Below the pieces are notes generated by a model. The model did not search any database. It was not told the origin of the DNA and saw nothing but the letters and a program-made list of their open reading frames with translations. From Mariaggregatimicrobium sp964498785 (GTDB lineage Bacteria; Zhuqueibacterota; Zhuqueibacteria; Thermofontimicrobiales; Thiofontviventaceae): 64,000 nucleotides of DNA. Of the stretch, positions 36,746 through 45,134 are shown one piece after another (the first letter of the stretch is position 1; each line of letters begins with the position of its first letter). Both the position numbers and the translations under genes were made by a program. The stretch is from the NCBI GenBank assembly GCA_964498785.1, contig CAZCJL010000027.1:1-64000 (forward strand), in the 5' to 3' direction.

Positions 36746-38458
36746 TTACTTGATTGATTTGTTCAGTTTTTCAACCAATTCTTCAACAGAAAACTGCAAA
36801 CCGTTATATTTAAGTATTTTTATTTGTATATCAATATCGCAATGCAGTTTTAAAATGTGTGCAAGCTGCGCTGTTGCATTTCCTTCAACAATAATAACAT
36901 TGTTTGCCTTCTGAAAATAGTCAGAAACCCCATTCGGAACCGGATAAACCTGTTTGAAATACAACAATGCCACATTTTTTTTATTTACGTGTTCAATTGC
37001 TTCCTTGACAATGGGAAAGGTCGATCCCCAACAAACGACGAGAGTATCATAATTTTTATTGCCAACGAGCTCCGGCATTTCCATATCATCCTGCATGGTC
37101 TTATATTTTTTGAGTCGTTTATCCACCATCTCGATGCGGATATCATGGTCTTCTGTGATATGACCGCTATAATCATGTTCATCACTATCCACAACGACCA
37201 AACCCTCGCCATTGCCCGGAATTCCGCGTGGCGAAATGCCGTTTTTAGCCGGCGCGTAACGTTGATAATCTTTGTCTGTTTTAACAACATGATTTTTGCT
37301 ACTAACTGCTGTCACATCTAATTTGGGCATATTATGGTATGAATCAATAAAATATTGATCCGTCATCACAACAACGGGAATTTGATATTTATCAGCAATA
37401 TTGAACGCTTTTTGCGTCAGATAGAACGCATCACGGAGAGTTCCGGGTGCAAATATAACCCGCGGGAATTCGCCATGTCCCGAATAAAGTGCGAACAACA
37501 AATCGCTCTGTTCCGTGCGCGTTGGTAATCCTGTCGCCGGGCCGGGACGCTGCGCCAGGTGAATCACGATTGGTGACTCAAGAATTGCAGCAAGGCTAAC
37601 GCCTTCCACCATGAGAGCAAATCCACCACCGGACGTGGTAACCATTCCGCGACCGCCCGCGTACCAGGAGCCGATGGCCATGTTAATCGCGGCAATTTCG
37701 TCTTCAGCCTGCTCTGCGATGATACCGAAATTTTCCGATTGCTGCGCCAGGAAAGTCAACACAGAGGTCGATGGCGTCATCGGATAAGAGGAGATAAAAT
37801 TACAACCGCCGGCAATTGCTCCCATCGCGACTGCCTCTCCCCCATTGATGATGATTTCATCTTTAACAGTAGCATCTTTTTCCATTTCAATGCGAACTTT
37901 ACCTGAACTTAACGCGTCGCCCAGTTCATAACCCTTTTGAACCGCCTCCAAATTTTTATCAACAACATTATCCCCTTTTTTTTGAAAACTCTTTTTTATC
38001 GCCTGATCAACGATCTCCTTTTTGATTTTAAACAACGCTGACAATATGCCAACCACAATGATATTTAAATACAACATGCTTCCCACGTCTTTTGCAGATT
38101 GAGTCAACGGCAAATCAATTAGGTCGAATTCATTGTTTTCACTGTCTTTTACCAGTTTTTCTTTTTCACCAATAATAACGGTTTGTTCTGAAATCCGTTT
38201 TTTAATTCTGTTAAATGAATCATAATCAAACGGAACGAGGATATCAATACGATCAACATACGATTGTACTTTTCGTGATGAAATGCGTAGCGCCGTTGAA
38301 TTACTTCCACCGCGCACCCGTGACATATATTCCTTTGTGGCAAACAGGTTGAGCTCCGAATTCTTAAAAATATGAATCATCAGCATTTCCACAGTCTGGA
38401 TTCCCTGTCCCGCAGGTCCACAAAGGACGATGGATACATCATCTTTTTTAAAAGCCAT
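36746..38458 (-). CDS. korA: 2-oxoacid:ferredoxin oxidoreductase, fused gamma-alpha subunit
   Basis: This 570-aa fusion has the gamma domain first (VLCGPAGQGIQTVEMLMIHI to about residue 185) and then the alpha (pyrimidine-binding) domain (GGEAVAMGAIAGGCNFISSYPMTPST, GIIAEQAEDEIAAINMAIGSWYAG, GPATGLPTRTEQSDLLFA). This is the Kor-type architecture of many anaerobes. It heads a korA-korB-superoxide reductase unit. Reduced ferredoxin from it could feed biosynthesis or a respiratory complex not seen here. Confidence 0.9.
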   Translation of the reverse strand: MAFKKDDVSIVLCGPAGQGIQTVEMLMIHIFKNSELNLFATKEYMSRVRGGSNSTALRISSRKVQSYVDRIDILVPFDYDSFNRIKKRISEQTVIIGEKEKLVKDSENNEFDLIDLPLTQSAKDVGSMLYLNIIVVGILSALFKIKKEIVDQAIKKSFQKKGDNVVDKNLEAVQKGYELGDALSSGKVRIEMEKDATVKDEIIINGGEAVAMGAIAGGCNFISSYPMTPSTSVLTFLAQQSENFGIIAEQAEDEIAAINMAIGSWYAGGRGMVTTSGGGFALMVEGVSLAAILESPIVIHLAQRPGPATGLPTRTEQSDLLFALYSGHGEFPRVIFAPGTLRDAFYLTQKAFNIADKYQIPVVVMTDQYFIDSYHNMPKLDVTAVSSKNHVVKTDKDYQRYAPAKNGISPRGIPGNGEGLVVVDSDEHDYSGHITEDHDIRIEMVDKRLKKYKTMQDDMEMPELVGNKNYDTLVVCWGSTFPIVKEAIEHVNKKNVALLYFKQVYPVPNGVSDYFQKANNVIIVEGNATAQLAHILKLHCDIDIQIKILKYNGLQFSVEELVEKLNKSIK

Positions 38459-38603
38459 TCATTTACCTCTTATTTAATAAATTAAAACCAGCAACTGCTT
38501 TCATTAAACACAACTATTTTTAAAACTCAAATCTCAGAACATAATATAAACATTAAATTTATGATATACAACAGGCAATTCGAAATTAACAGTTTTTTTG
38601 ATC

Positions 38604-39227
38604 TTAGAATTTTCGTTGCAGCATTCTCAGGACTTCACCATCGGTAACATCGTACCAATTTTCATAAACTTGAGCCACTGCTCTAAAATCCGGTGGTTGC
38701 TCCAATACGATCATTTTATCCACCATTTTAGACATTTCTCTGCAAACAACTTCATCGGCGACTGGCACGGCGACTATTATCTCACGTGCTTTTTTTCTTT
38801 TACATAAGCGGATTGAAACATACATTGTCGATCCCATGGCGATACCATCATCAACCAAAATAACGGTTCTGTTTGAAATGGAAGGCAATGGTTTATTATC
38901 TCTCAGAACAGCGATTCTCTCCTTTATTACCTCCTTTTGTTCTCTCACAATTTTATCAATTTGCTTTTTGGGCAGCCAGTTTTCTGCGCCCTCAAAAACA
39001 AACAAATTTCCGTCCTCTGCAAGTGCGCCAAATCCGGCTTCAGGATTATCCGGCAATGGAAGTTTTCGGGAAATAATAATGGAAAAATCCGCCTCAAGGT
39101 GTCGAGCCACATGATAACCCGGCTCAACACCACCGCGCGGAATTGCAAGCACCAGCGGATCCTCGTCTTTATAATCCTCACACGCTCTGGCTAATTTTAC
39201 CCCTGCATCTTCACGATCTTTGAACAT
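38604..39227 (-). CDS. phosphoribosyltransferase-domain protein
   Basis: The 207-aa type I phosphoribosyltransferase has the PRPP loop TVILVDDGIAMGSTMYVSI and an N-terminal AIPRGGVEPGYHVARHLEADF, the wording of the group often annotated as predicted phosphoribosyltransferases in stress islands. The acceptor base is unknown. Its start has GGAGGG upstream. Together with PRPP synthetase and PncB nearby it adds to a PRPP theme. Confidence 0.8.
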   Translation of the reverse strand: MFKDREDAGVKLARACEDYKDEDPLVLAIPRGGVEPGYHVARHLEADFSIIISRKLPLPDNPEAGFGALAEDGNLFVFEGAENWLPKKQIDKIVREQKEVIKERIAVLRDNKPLPSISNRTVILVDDGIAMGSTMYVSIRLCKRKKAREIIVAVPVADEVVCREMSKMVDKMIVLEQPPDFRAVAQVYENWYDVTDGEVLRMLQRKF

Positions 39228-39280
39228 GAGAACCCTCCTGCTGAATATACAAAATACAGGAATTAATAAATACCTCGGTC

Positions 39281-39790
39281 TCAGGCAATGGTAATGTCCT
39301 GATTGAGATATACGTCCTGAATGGCATTCAATAATTCAATACCGTCTTTCATCGGTTTTTGGAAAGATTTTCTGCCGGAGATCAACCCCATGCCACCTGC
39401 GCGTTTGTTTATAACCGCCGTTCGGATTGCCTGCGCCAGATCATCATTTCCGGTTGAAGCAACGCCGTTACAGCCGCCTTCTATCGCCAGTTTGACAATA
39501 TTTTCCGGATCAAAATAGATCGGATTCGGAGCGAAAGATGCACCTGCCGAATGCTCAATTCCCTGGTCAACCGGTAATATCGAAAGGTAGCCTGTGCCTG
39601 CCAATCGCCCGGAATTAAACAACGTCTGCATATTCCGCATTACTGCCGCCGGGCGATCAGACGACGATACCACACGATCCACGAAATCCGGGCCAGGTAA
39701 AAGAAGATGATCTTTTTGAATAGTATGACACTGATGATTTAATAAATCACCTGCTTCTTTGCCAAGTAATTCTTCAATACTTTTATTCAT
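39281..39790 (-). pseudogene. class I fructose-bisphosphate aldolase with in-frame loss of its catalytic middle
   Basis: The 169-aa frame joins the N-terminus of the roughly 350-aa class I (FbaB-like) aldolase (LLLPGPDFVDRVV, GYLSILPVDQGIEHSAGASFAPNP, GGCNGVAS) directly to its C-terminus (DDLAQAIRTAVINKRAGGMGLISGRKSFQKPMKDGIELLNAIQDVYL). About 180 residues between VAS and GNDD are gone, including the barrel strands with the Schiff-base lysine, so it cannot be an active aldolase. The reading frame and the C-terminal phosphate-binding GLISGRK are intact and the terminal wording is well kept, so the deletion may be recent or the product may still be made. Confidence 0.8.
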
Positions 39791-39827
39791 TTTAAATCCT
39801 CAAAAAAAATGTATTCATCAATCTCTT

Positions 39828-39923
39828 TTAATCAGAATCCCCCTGCTGTTTTGACAACTGCTGCAGGGATTGCTGCAACGATTCCAGCGCCTTTGAAGCT
39901 TTATTAAATCTTTTTTCGCCCAT
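39828..39923 (-). other. possible 31-residue coding remnant
   Basis: A short frame MGEKRFNKASKALESLQQ, ending GDSD, sits between two genes. The open stretch continues upstream to 39971 (CELSAFEDYIR) without a start codon. The helical, coiled-coil-like wording suggests the tail of a decayed protein rather than chance. Confidence 0.3.
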
Positions 39924-39999
39924 CAGGCGTATGTAATCTTCAAAAGCGGATAACTCACATTTGCTCTGACTTTATTTCGCTCTGTATCGAATCGACAGT

Positions 40000-40428
40000 C
40001 TATACAAATTTTTCAAAAGATTTCTGCATCATTTCCAACTGCGTCCGCAACGTGTTCATTTTTTCCCGTATCCCGGTATTATTCATTAAATTTTGGTTCG
40101 AGGTCATTGCATTCATTTGATCCATCATTTCACGCATATTCGATGCCATCGATTCCATACTGCGTAACATCAATTGCTGATTTTCCCAACGCTGCTCATC
40201 AGGTTTGACAGCGTTTAACATATCAGATATCTTGCCAGTAATTCGTTTCATATTCTGTGTCAACTTTACCATGGGCATTATGTATTGTGCTTCCGTATTC
40301 ATCATAGTTTCTGAAATATTTTGATGAGCGGTATTATGAGATATTTTGTCCCGGAAAACAACTAATAACAAAATGATAACAAGTGTAAAAACGAACAAGA
40401 GCGGACCAATCTTTTTTAAAATGCTCAT
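40000..40428 (-). CDS. membrane-anchored helical protein of unknown function
   Basis: The 142-aa product has one N-terminal transmembrane helix (about 8-24) and a Met- and Gln-rich helical remainder (MKRITGKISDMLNAV, SMESMASNMREMMDQMNAM, LRTQLEMMQKSFEKFV) likely to form a coiled coil in the periplasm. I recognise no family. GGAGGG precedes the start. Confidence 0.6.
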   Translation of the reverse strand: MSILKKIGPLLFVFTLVIILLLVVFRDKISHNTAHQNISETMMNTEAQYIMPMVKLTQNMKRITGKISDMLNAVKPDEQRWENQQLMLRSMESMASNMREMMDQMNAMTSNQNLMNNTGIREKMNTLRTQLEMMQKSFEKFV

Positions 40429-40525
40429 ACCAAACCCTCCGTCTAACTATTCAATTGGTTTATATTTACATACTTCGTTAATATGTACTATTTTTAAGTA
40501 AATTTCAACATATTTTCATTGTCTG

Positions 40526-40774
40526 TCAAGTTTTCTTCTTATCTAACAAGCGCCATAAAACAGGTATCGTCGGCAGGGGTTTGCCCGTATCTGCCCGGTA
40601 GACAACATCTCCGTTAATAACTATATTCGGAGATTCTATCACATCATATTCCTGAATTAACTCCGGATTTTCATCAATAAATAGCGTGATTATCGGTACA
40701 TTCATTTTCTTGAATCGTTTTTGAAGGACATGTCTTTGACTGCAATTTTGGGTGGCTATTATTTTAACATTCAT
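40526..40774 (-). CDS. small thioredoxin-fold protein
   Basis: This 82-aa protein starts at the ATG at 40774, set by GGAAGGAG. It has the beta-alpha-beta start of thioredoxin/glutaredoxin proteins with a single redox cysteine (NCSQRHVLQKRF) instead of CxxC, then VPIITLFIDENPELIQEYDVIESPNIVINGDVVYRADTG including the cis-Pro (SPN). It resembles small thioredoxin-like proteins that handle thiols or metals. The partner is unknown. Confidence 0.65.
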   Translation of the reverse strand: MNVKIIATQNCSQRHVLQKRFKKMNVPIITLFIDENPELIQEYDVIESPNIVINGDVVYRADTGKPLPTIPVLWRLLDKKKT

Positions 40775-40879
40775 CTGAGATACTCCTTCCCAAAAATCAA
40801 ACACGGAACCATGCTCCGTTATATTGACTTCATTATTTTATTCGCAAAAAAAAAATTAATCGAATGAATTCAAACAATA

Positions 40880-41151
40880 TTATTGATACCTGGCATTATC
40901 TGGTTGTTCCAGCTCTACCCAATCTCATTGTTCCGTATTTTCATCTTTATACCATTTTACCGGCACACTAATGAGTTCATTTTCCCATCATGTGACTTTC
41001 ACTGCCTGTCCTATTTTAAGCGCGGTAAATAATCTTCATCAACAAACCAGGTTGCACTTCAGCCGCGCAATATAAAATGCTTTTATTGGCTTGCTGAAGT
41101 TGTTTTTTTAACAACTTCAATATCTTCAGATACTTCGGGCATTCTGTTCAT
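40880..41151 (-). pseudogene. decayed coding remnant
   Basis: On the minus strand a good AAGGAG site leads into MNRMPEVSEDIEVVKKTTS, which stops after 22 residues. Further on, protein-like wording reappears in two frames: SATWFVDEDYLPRLK, then after a shift IGQAVKVT, WENELISVPVKWYKDENTEQ and DWVELEQPDNARYQ, each split by a stop. The pattern fits a small gene broken by stops and one frameshift. The family is not recognisable. Confidence 0.5.
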
Positions 41152-41179
41152 AGATGTGCTCCTTTGAATTCAAAATCTG

Positions 41180-41911
41180 TTAATTACTTAACATATTTTT
41201 TAATTTTAGCGCATCTTTCACAGCATATCCTTTTTGATCATTATCAAAATAACAAAAAATCTCTTTTGATTTATTATGCCAGCCATGGATCGCTCCGGCC
41301 CAGCCGGAAAGAGTCTGAGAATCATACTCTCCTTGGTACGCTTCTTTCCCGGTACCGTGCAGTCGAATATAAACAAAGTCACTGGTGATTTCTTTTGGCG
41401 AATGTTGACCTGCCAATTCGAACATGCAAAATGCGACATTATGCTTCTTCAATAATTGATATGTTTCGTCATTCCACCAGGTGTCGTCACGAAACTCGAA
41501 ACAATAGCGATAACTATCCGATAATTTATTTAGAAACTCATTTAGTCTTTCCTCGTTAAAATGCCAGCGCGGTGGTAGTTGAAATAATACAGGCCCGCGT
41601 TTATCCCCTAAAATCTTGATTCTGTTAAACAGGTTCTCGACAGGCTCTTTAGCATATTTTAATTTTTTCATGTGTGTAATATATCTATTTGCTTTCAACG
41701 AGAAAATAAAATCTGGCGGTACTGTTTTAGCCCATGATTCCAGAGTTCTCTTTTCCGGAAGTTTATAAAATGAATTGTTTATTTCAACAGTTTGAAAATG
41801 TTGACAATAAAATTCAAGCCACTTTTTTTGTGGCAAATCGACTGGATAAAAAGGCCCTTTCCAATGTTTATAATTCCAGCCTGATGTACCAATATGTATT
41901 TTTCTGTTCAT
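41180..41911 (-). CDS. DUF72 family protein
   Basis: This 243-aa TIM-barrel-like protein of the DUF72 (YecE) family reads IHIGTSGWNYKHWKGPFYPVDLPQKKWLEFYCQHFQTVEINNSFYKLP, FSLKANRYITHMKKL, GPVLFQLPPRWHFN, YCFEFRDDTWW, VYIRLHGTG and YCYFDNDQKGYAVKDA-like endings. The biochemical role of DUF72 is not established. It is often found near DNA-repair and stress genes, as here. Confidence 0.85.
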   Translation of the reverse strand: MNRKIHIGTSGWNYKHWKGPFYPVDLPQKKWLEFYCQHFQTVEINNSFYKLPEKRTLESWAKTVPPDFIFSLKANRYITHMKKLKYAKEPVENLFNRIKILGDKRGPVLFQLPPRWHFNEERLNEFLNKLSDSYRYCFEFRDDTWWNDETYQLLKKHNVAFCMFELAGQHSPKEITSDFVYIRLHGTGKEAYQGEYDSQTLSGWAGAIHGWHNKSKEIFCYFDNDQKGYAVKDALKLKNMLSN

Positions 41912-42020
41912 ACAAATTATCTAATCTTTGCTATGTTAGAGATTTTCCCTATCAAATGAAAAAACGATTTTTGGGATCAAAATCAATTCCAACGGCTCGT
42001 TTTTTAAGAAAAATGCACAA

Positions 42021-42587
42021 TTAATTAATTATCTCACTCTTTTCCGCAGCAATTCCGATTACACCGCAGGCAATGCGTGCGCCAGCATTTCCGGTCGGCT
42101 GTGAAGTAAAATCATCTTCATCAGCATGGACAATAATTGCGCGGCCAATGACAGAGTGCGGTCCGAAAAAAGCAATCACAGTATCTGTAAATTCATAATG
42201 AGCCACGCCATTTTCGTCAGCTTCAAGATTTCCGAGGTCACCAACGTGTCGTTCGGCATCTGTTGGCGCACCATGCTTTGTATTTCCCGGATTAAAATGT
42301 CCACCTGTAGACGCCGCATCCAATGCGCGGCAGTCGCCGTAAGTGTGAATATGAAATCCATGTTTTCCGGGAGCTAATCCCTTAACATCAGCAACGATTT
42401 TAATTCCGTTGTCAACCGTTGTAAATGTAACAATCCCATTCACAGTATTCCCTTCCGTCGGATGGAGCACGGCAATTGCTTTGGTGGTGACCTGGATGTC
42501 TGTCAAGGATTGAGGTGGCGGACATGCAAAAAATCCGACTGTACTGATGAATAATATGATCAAAACTATCATTCCATGTTTCTTCAT
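42021..42587 (-). CDS. sodC: Cu/Zn superoxide dismutase, lipoprotein
   Basis: The 188-aa periplasmic enzyme has a lipobox at about residues 19-22 (GFFAC), so it is lipid-anchored. The copper ligands are in HGFHIHTYGDC, the zinc/copper region in GGHFNPGNTKHG and HVGDLGN, and the C-terminal GPHSVIGRAIIVHADEDDF carries the fourth copper His and the electrostatic loop. It complements the cytoplasmic superoxide reductase. Confidence 0.92.
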   Translation of the reverse strand: MKKHGMIVLIILFISTVGFFACPPPQSLTDIQVTTKAIAVLHPTEGNTVNGIVTFTTVDNGIKIVADVKGLAPGKHGFHIHTYGDCRALDAASTGGHFNPGNTKHGAPTDAERHVGDLGNLEADENGVAHYEFTDTVIAFFGPHSVIGRAIIVHADEDDFTSQPTGNAGARIACGVIGIAAEKSEIIN

Positions 42588-42628
42588 GTCACTAAATCCT
42601 CCATTTTATTTTTGATATACAATTTTTA

Positions 42629-43735
42629 TCAAGCCTGATAAAATATTTCACTCACTGAATTATTATAATGAATTCGATTAATCGTTCGGCTTAATTCATC
42701 GGAAAGGCAGCGTATCTCTACAAAAGATAATGAACGAAAAGACTCTGTTTGCGGAATGCTATTCGTGAAAACAGCACGTTCCAGATAATGTTTCTCATGC
42801 AATTCTTTTAAACGATCAAACGCTTTATGTGCACTTAAACAATGGGACACGCCGAGAAAAATTCGCTCAACTCCCTTGTCTTTCACCAATTTTTGCGCAA
42901 GTGAATAAATGGTGCCGGCGCTGCTCATCAAATCATCAAGAATGATGGCGATTTTTTTTTGTTTAAAATTTCCAATAATCTCTGTGGTAATCACCTCTTC
43001 GGGGCTGGGGCGATATTTGGAAGCAATCGCACTATTGATGTTCAATTTTCTTCCAAAATGCGTCACAAACTTGGATGCGCCGGCATCCGGAGCTACAACG
43101 ATCACATCTTCTCTATCCCTGAATTCCCCGAACTCTTTAAGAAAGAGTGATAGCGAACTTAGCAAATTAATCGGGGTTGCGCCGTAGAATCCATGAATCT
43201 GAGAGCTATGCGGATGCCAAACAACAAGGCGATCGATACCAGCTTGCACACTTAAATCTGCCATTAATTTTGCTGTTGTCGGTTCCCGCATAAATCGGGT
43301 GGGCTTATCCTGCCTGGAATAGGCCAAATAAGGCAGCACACCGGTGATGTGCTTCGCGCCGTGTTCCCGAAAAGTACGTGCAGCAATCAGAAATGCCATG
43401 TAATTTTGATCCACGCTTCTACCGGATACCGGATCTGATAATGCCTGGAATAAAAAGACGTCGTATCCGCCAATATGTTTTTCTAATCGCACACATGTTT
43501 CTGTATCTGAAAATTGCTTATCAATATCTTCCAGATACAAAACGTCTTCTTCACTTCCGTTTTCCGCCAACAATTCTTTATAGCGCTGTACTACGCTGCT
43601 CGCCATGTATGCTCCGGAACGGCAACTGGCAATCACCAATTTACCCCGTGTCGATTCCATGCGTTTCTTTTGCTCCCGGGCATACCATTCAGGAGTTATA
43701 AAGATTTTTTCTGAATTTCTCAATCTGTCGTCCAT
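42629..43735 (-). CDS. ribose-phosphate pyrophosphokinase (PRPP synthetase)-like
   Basis: This 368-aa protein makes PRPP from ribose 5-phosphate and ATP. It has two PRTase-like halves: GVLPYLAYSRQDKPTRFMREPTTAKLMADL (the class I R-x-Q-D/K-x loop), VVAPDAGASKFVTHFGRKL, and the ribose-phosphate loop IAIILDDLMSSAGTI. It is about 50 residues longer than housekeeping Prs and its N-terminus (IASCRSGAYMASSVVQRY) differs from the usual GSANPELA, so it may be an accessory isozyme. The PncB and phosphoribosyltransferase genes nearby use its product. Confidence 0.85.
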   Translation of the reverse strand: MDDRLRNSEKIFITPEWYAREQKKRMESTRGKLVIASCRSGAYMASSVVQRYKELLAENGSEEDVLYLEDIDKQFSDTETCVRLEKHIGGYDVFLFQALSDPVSGRSVDQNYMAFLIAARTFREHGAKHITGVLPYLAYSRQDKPTRFMREPTTAKLMADLSVQAGIDRLVVWHPHSSQIHGFYGATPINLLSSLSLFLKEFGEFRDREDVIVVAPDAGASKFVTHFGRKLNINSAIASKYRPSPEEVITTEIIGNFKQKKIAIILDDLMSSAGTIYSLAQKLVKDKGVERIFLGVSHCLSAHKAFDRLKELHEKHYLERAVFTNSIPQTESFRSLSFVEIRCLSDELSRTINRIHYNNSVSEIFYQA

Positions 43736-43743
43736 TTCTGCAG

Positions 43744-45118
43744 TTATCCTTTCATTAGTTTTTCAAATTCCTGTTCGTTGATTATTTTTGTATCCTGCTC
43801 CTTTGCATTATCGAGTTTACTGCCCGGATTTTCACCGGCAATCACATAATCCGTATTTCTGCTGACACTTGACGTTGCACGTCCGCCCAGTGATTCGACA
43901 AGTTCCTCAGCTTCATTACGGGTGTAATTGTCGAGTTCTCCGGTAAAGACAAAAGTGAGTCCTTCCAACGTTGATTTTTTACGCTGGCTTACATTTTTAA
44001 TATCCACGCCAGCATCGAGTAAGTTATGAATTATTTTTTGATTTTCTTTTTCATTAAAAAAATTGACAATACTCTCTGCCATTTCCGGCCCGATTTCCGG
44101 TATTTTTTTTAATTCGCCTGCGCCTCTGCCTGTTGAATTGATTCAAGATCATTAAATTCACTTGCTGTTCCAGATTATCTAATTTGATAACAATTCCATC
44201 GATTTCATAGTCCAGATTTTCCCGTTCCCTGCTTAATTTCTCTTTATATTGCTGTATTTCTTCATAAGAATGTGTTTTTTGATTTAATTCATTCACTTTC
44301 AATCCCCACTCTGGAAATTTTTTTAATGCACTCCAATGAGACTTAAAACCGTTGCCTTCGCATTTTATGATTTCATAGAAAAAGATATCAAGCGGTTTAT
44401 CTGCCACATTTCTGGAATCCAGTTGCCGCACCACGCCTGCCGCAGCATTTCTGGGATTTGCGAATGGCTCCTTTTCTCGTTCTACCCGATTTTTATTTAA
44501 TTTTTGAAACCCGCCTTTGGACATCAGCACCTCACCGCGTACCGCTATAAATTCAGGAATACTTTCCTTATTCCGCAAATGCATTGGGATAGAACCAATC
44601 GTCTTTAAATTCTCCGATATATCCTCCCCTTCTTCTCCATTTCCGCGAGTTGCGCCATATTTAAAATGCCCGTTTTCATAAACGATTTCTACCGATAAAC
44701 CATCAAATTTTGGTTCAATAACGTATTCGATTTTTTTACCATCAGTTTGCCGTTTTATAAAATTATCGAAGTTTTGAATTTCACTTTCTTCTAACGCCGA
44801 ATTAAGACTGAGCATTGGTGCACTGTGCTGAACTTTTTTAAATTCTTCAACAGGTTCGCTGCCAACCTTTTTTGTGGGGGAACCAGGCGACTGTAAATCC
44901 GGAAACTCGTTTTCCATATCCTGCAATCGTTTAAAAAGCACATCATAATCTTTATCAGAAACAACCGGATCGTTTTTAATATAATAGCGATAATTATGAT
45001 ACTCAAGAGCCTCCCGTAATTCTTCCACCTGTTTTTTAGCTTCATCCTCATTTAGTTTTTGGGGATCTTTAAATTTTGTGGGAGGATTTTTCTTAAACTT
45101 ATTATTTTTTGATGACAT
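43744..45118 (-). pseudogene. ligA: NAD-dependent DNA ligase with its central domains deleted and frame breaks
   Basis: The first frame (45118 to about 44054) holds domain Ia and most of the nucleotidyltransferase: YRYYIKNDPVVSDKDYDVL, catalytic Lys in EPKFDGLS, ATRGNGEEGED, RGEVLM, NPRNAAAG, YEIDGIVIKLD. It then jumps to the end of the helix-hairpin-helix domain. EFNDLESIQQAEAQA appears in one frame and ELKKIPEIGPEMAESIVNFF in another, and the BRCT domain (LTFVFTGELDNYTRNEAEELVESLGGRAT) follows as an open frame from 44082 to 43744. The OB-fold, Zn finger and most of the HhH domain, about 200 residues, are absent. Sealing activity is not expected. Confidence 0.85.
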
Positions 45119-45134
45119 TTCCACCTCCCCTTTT

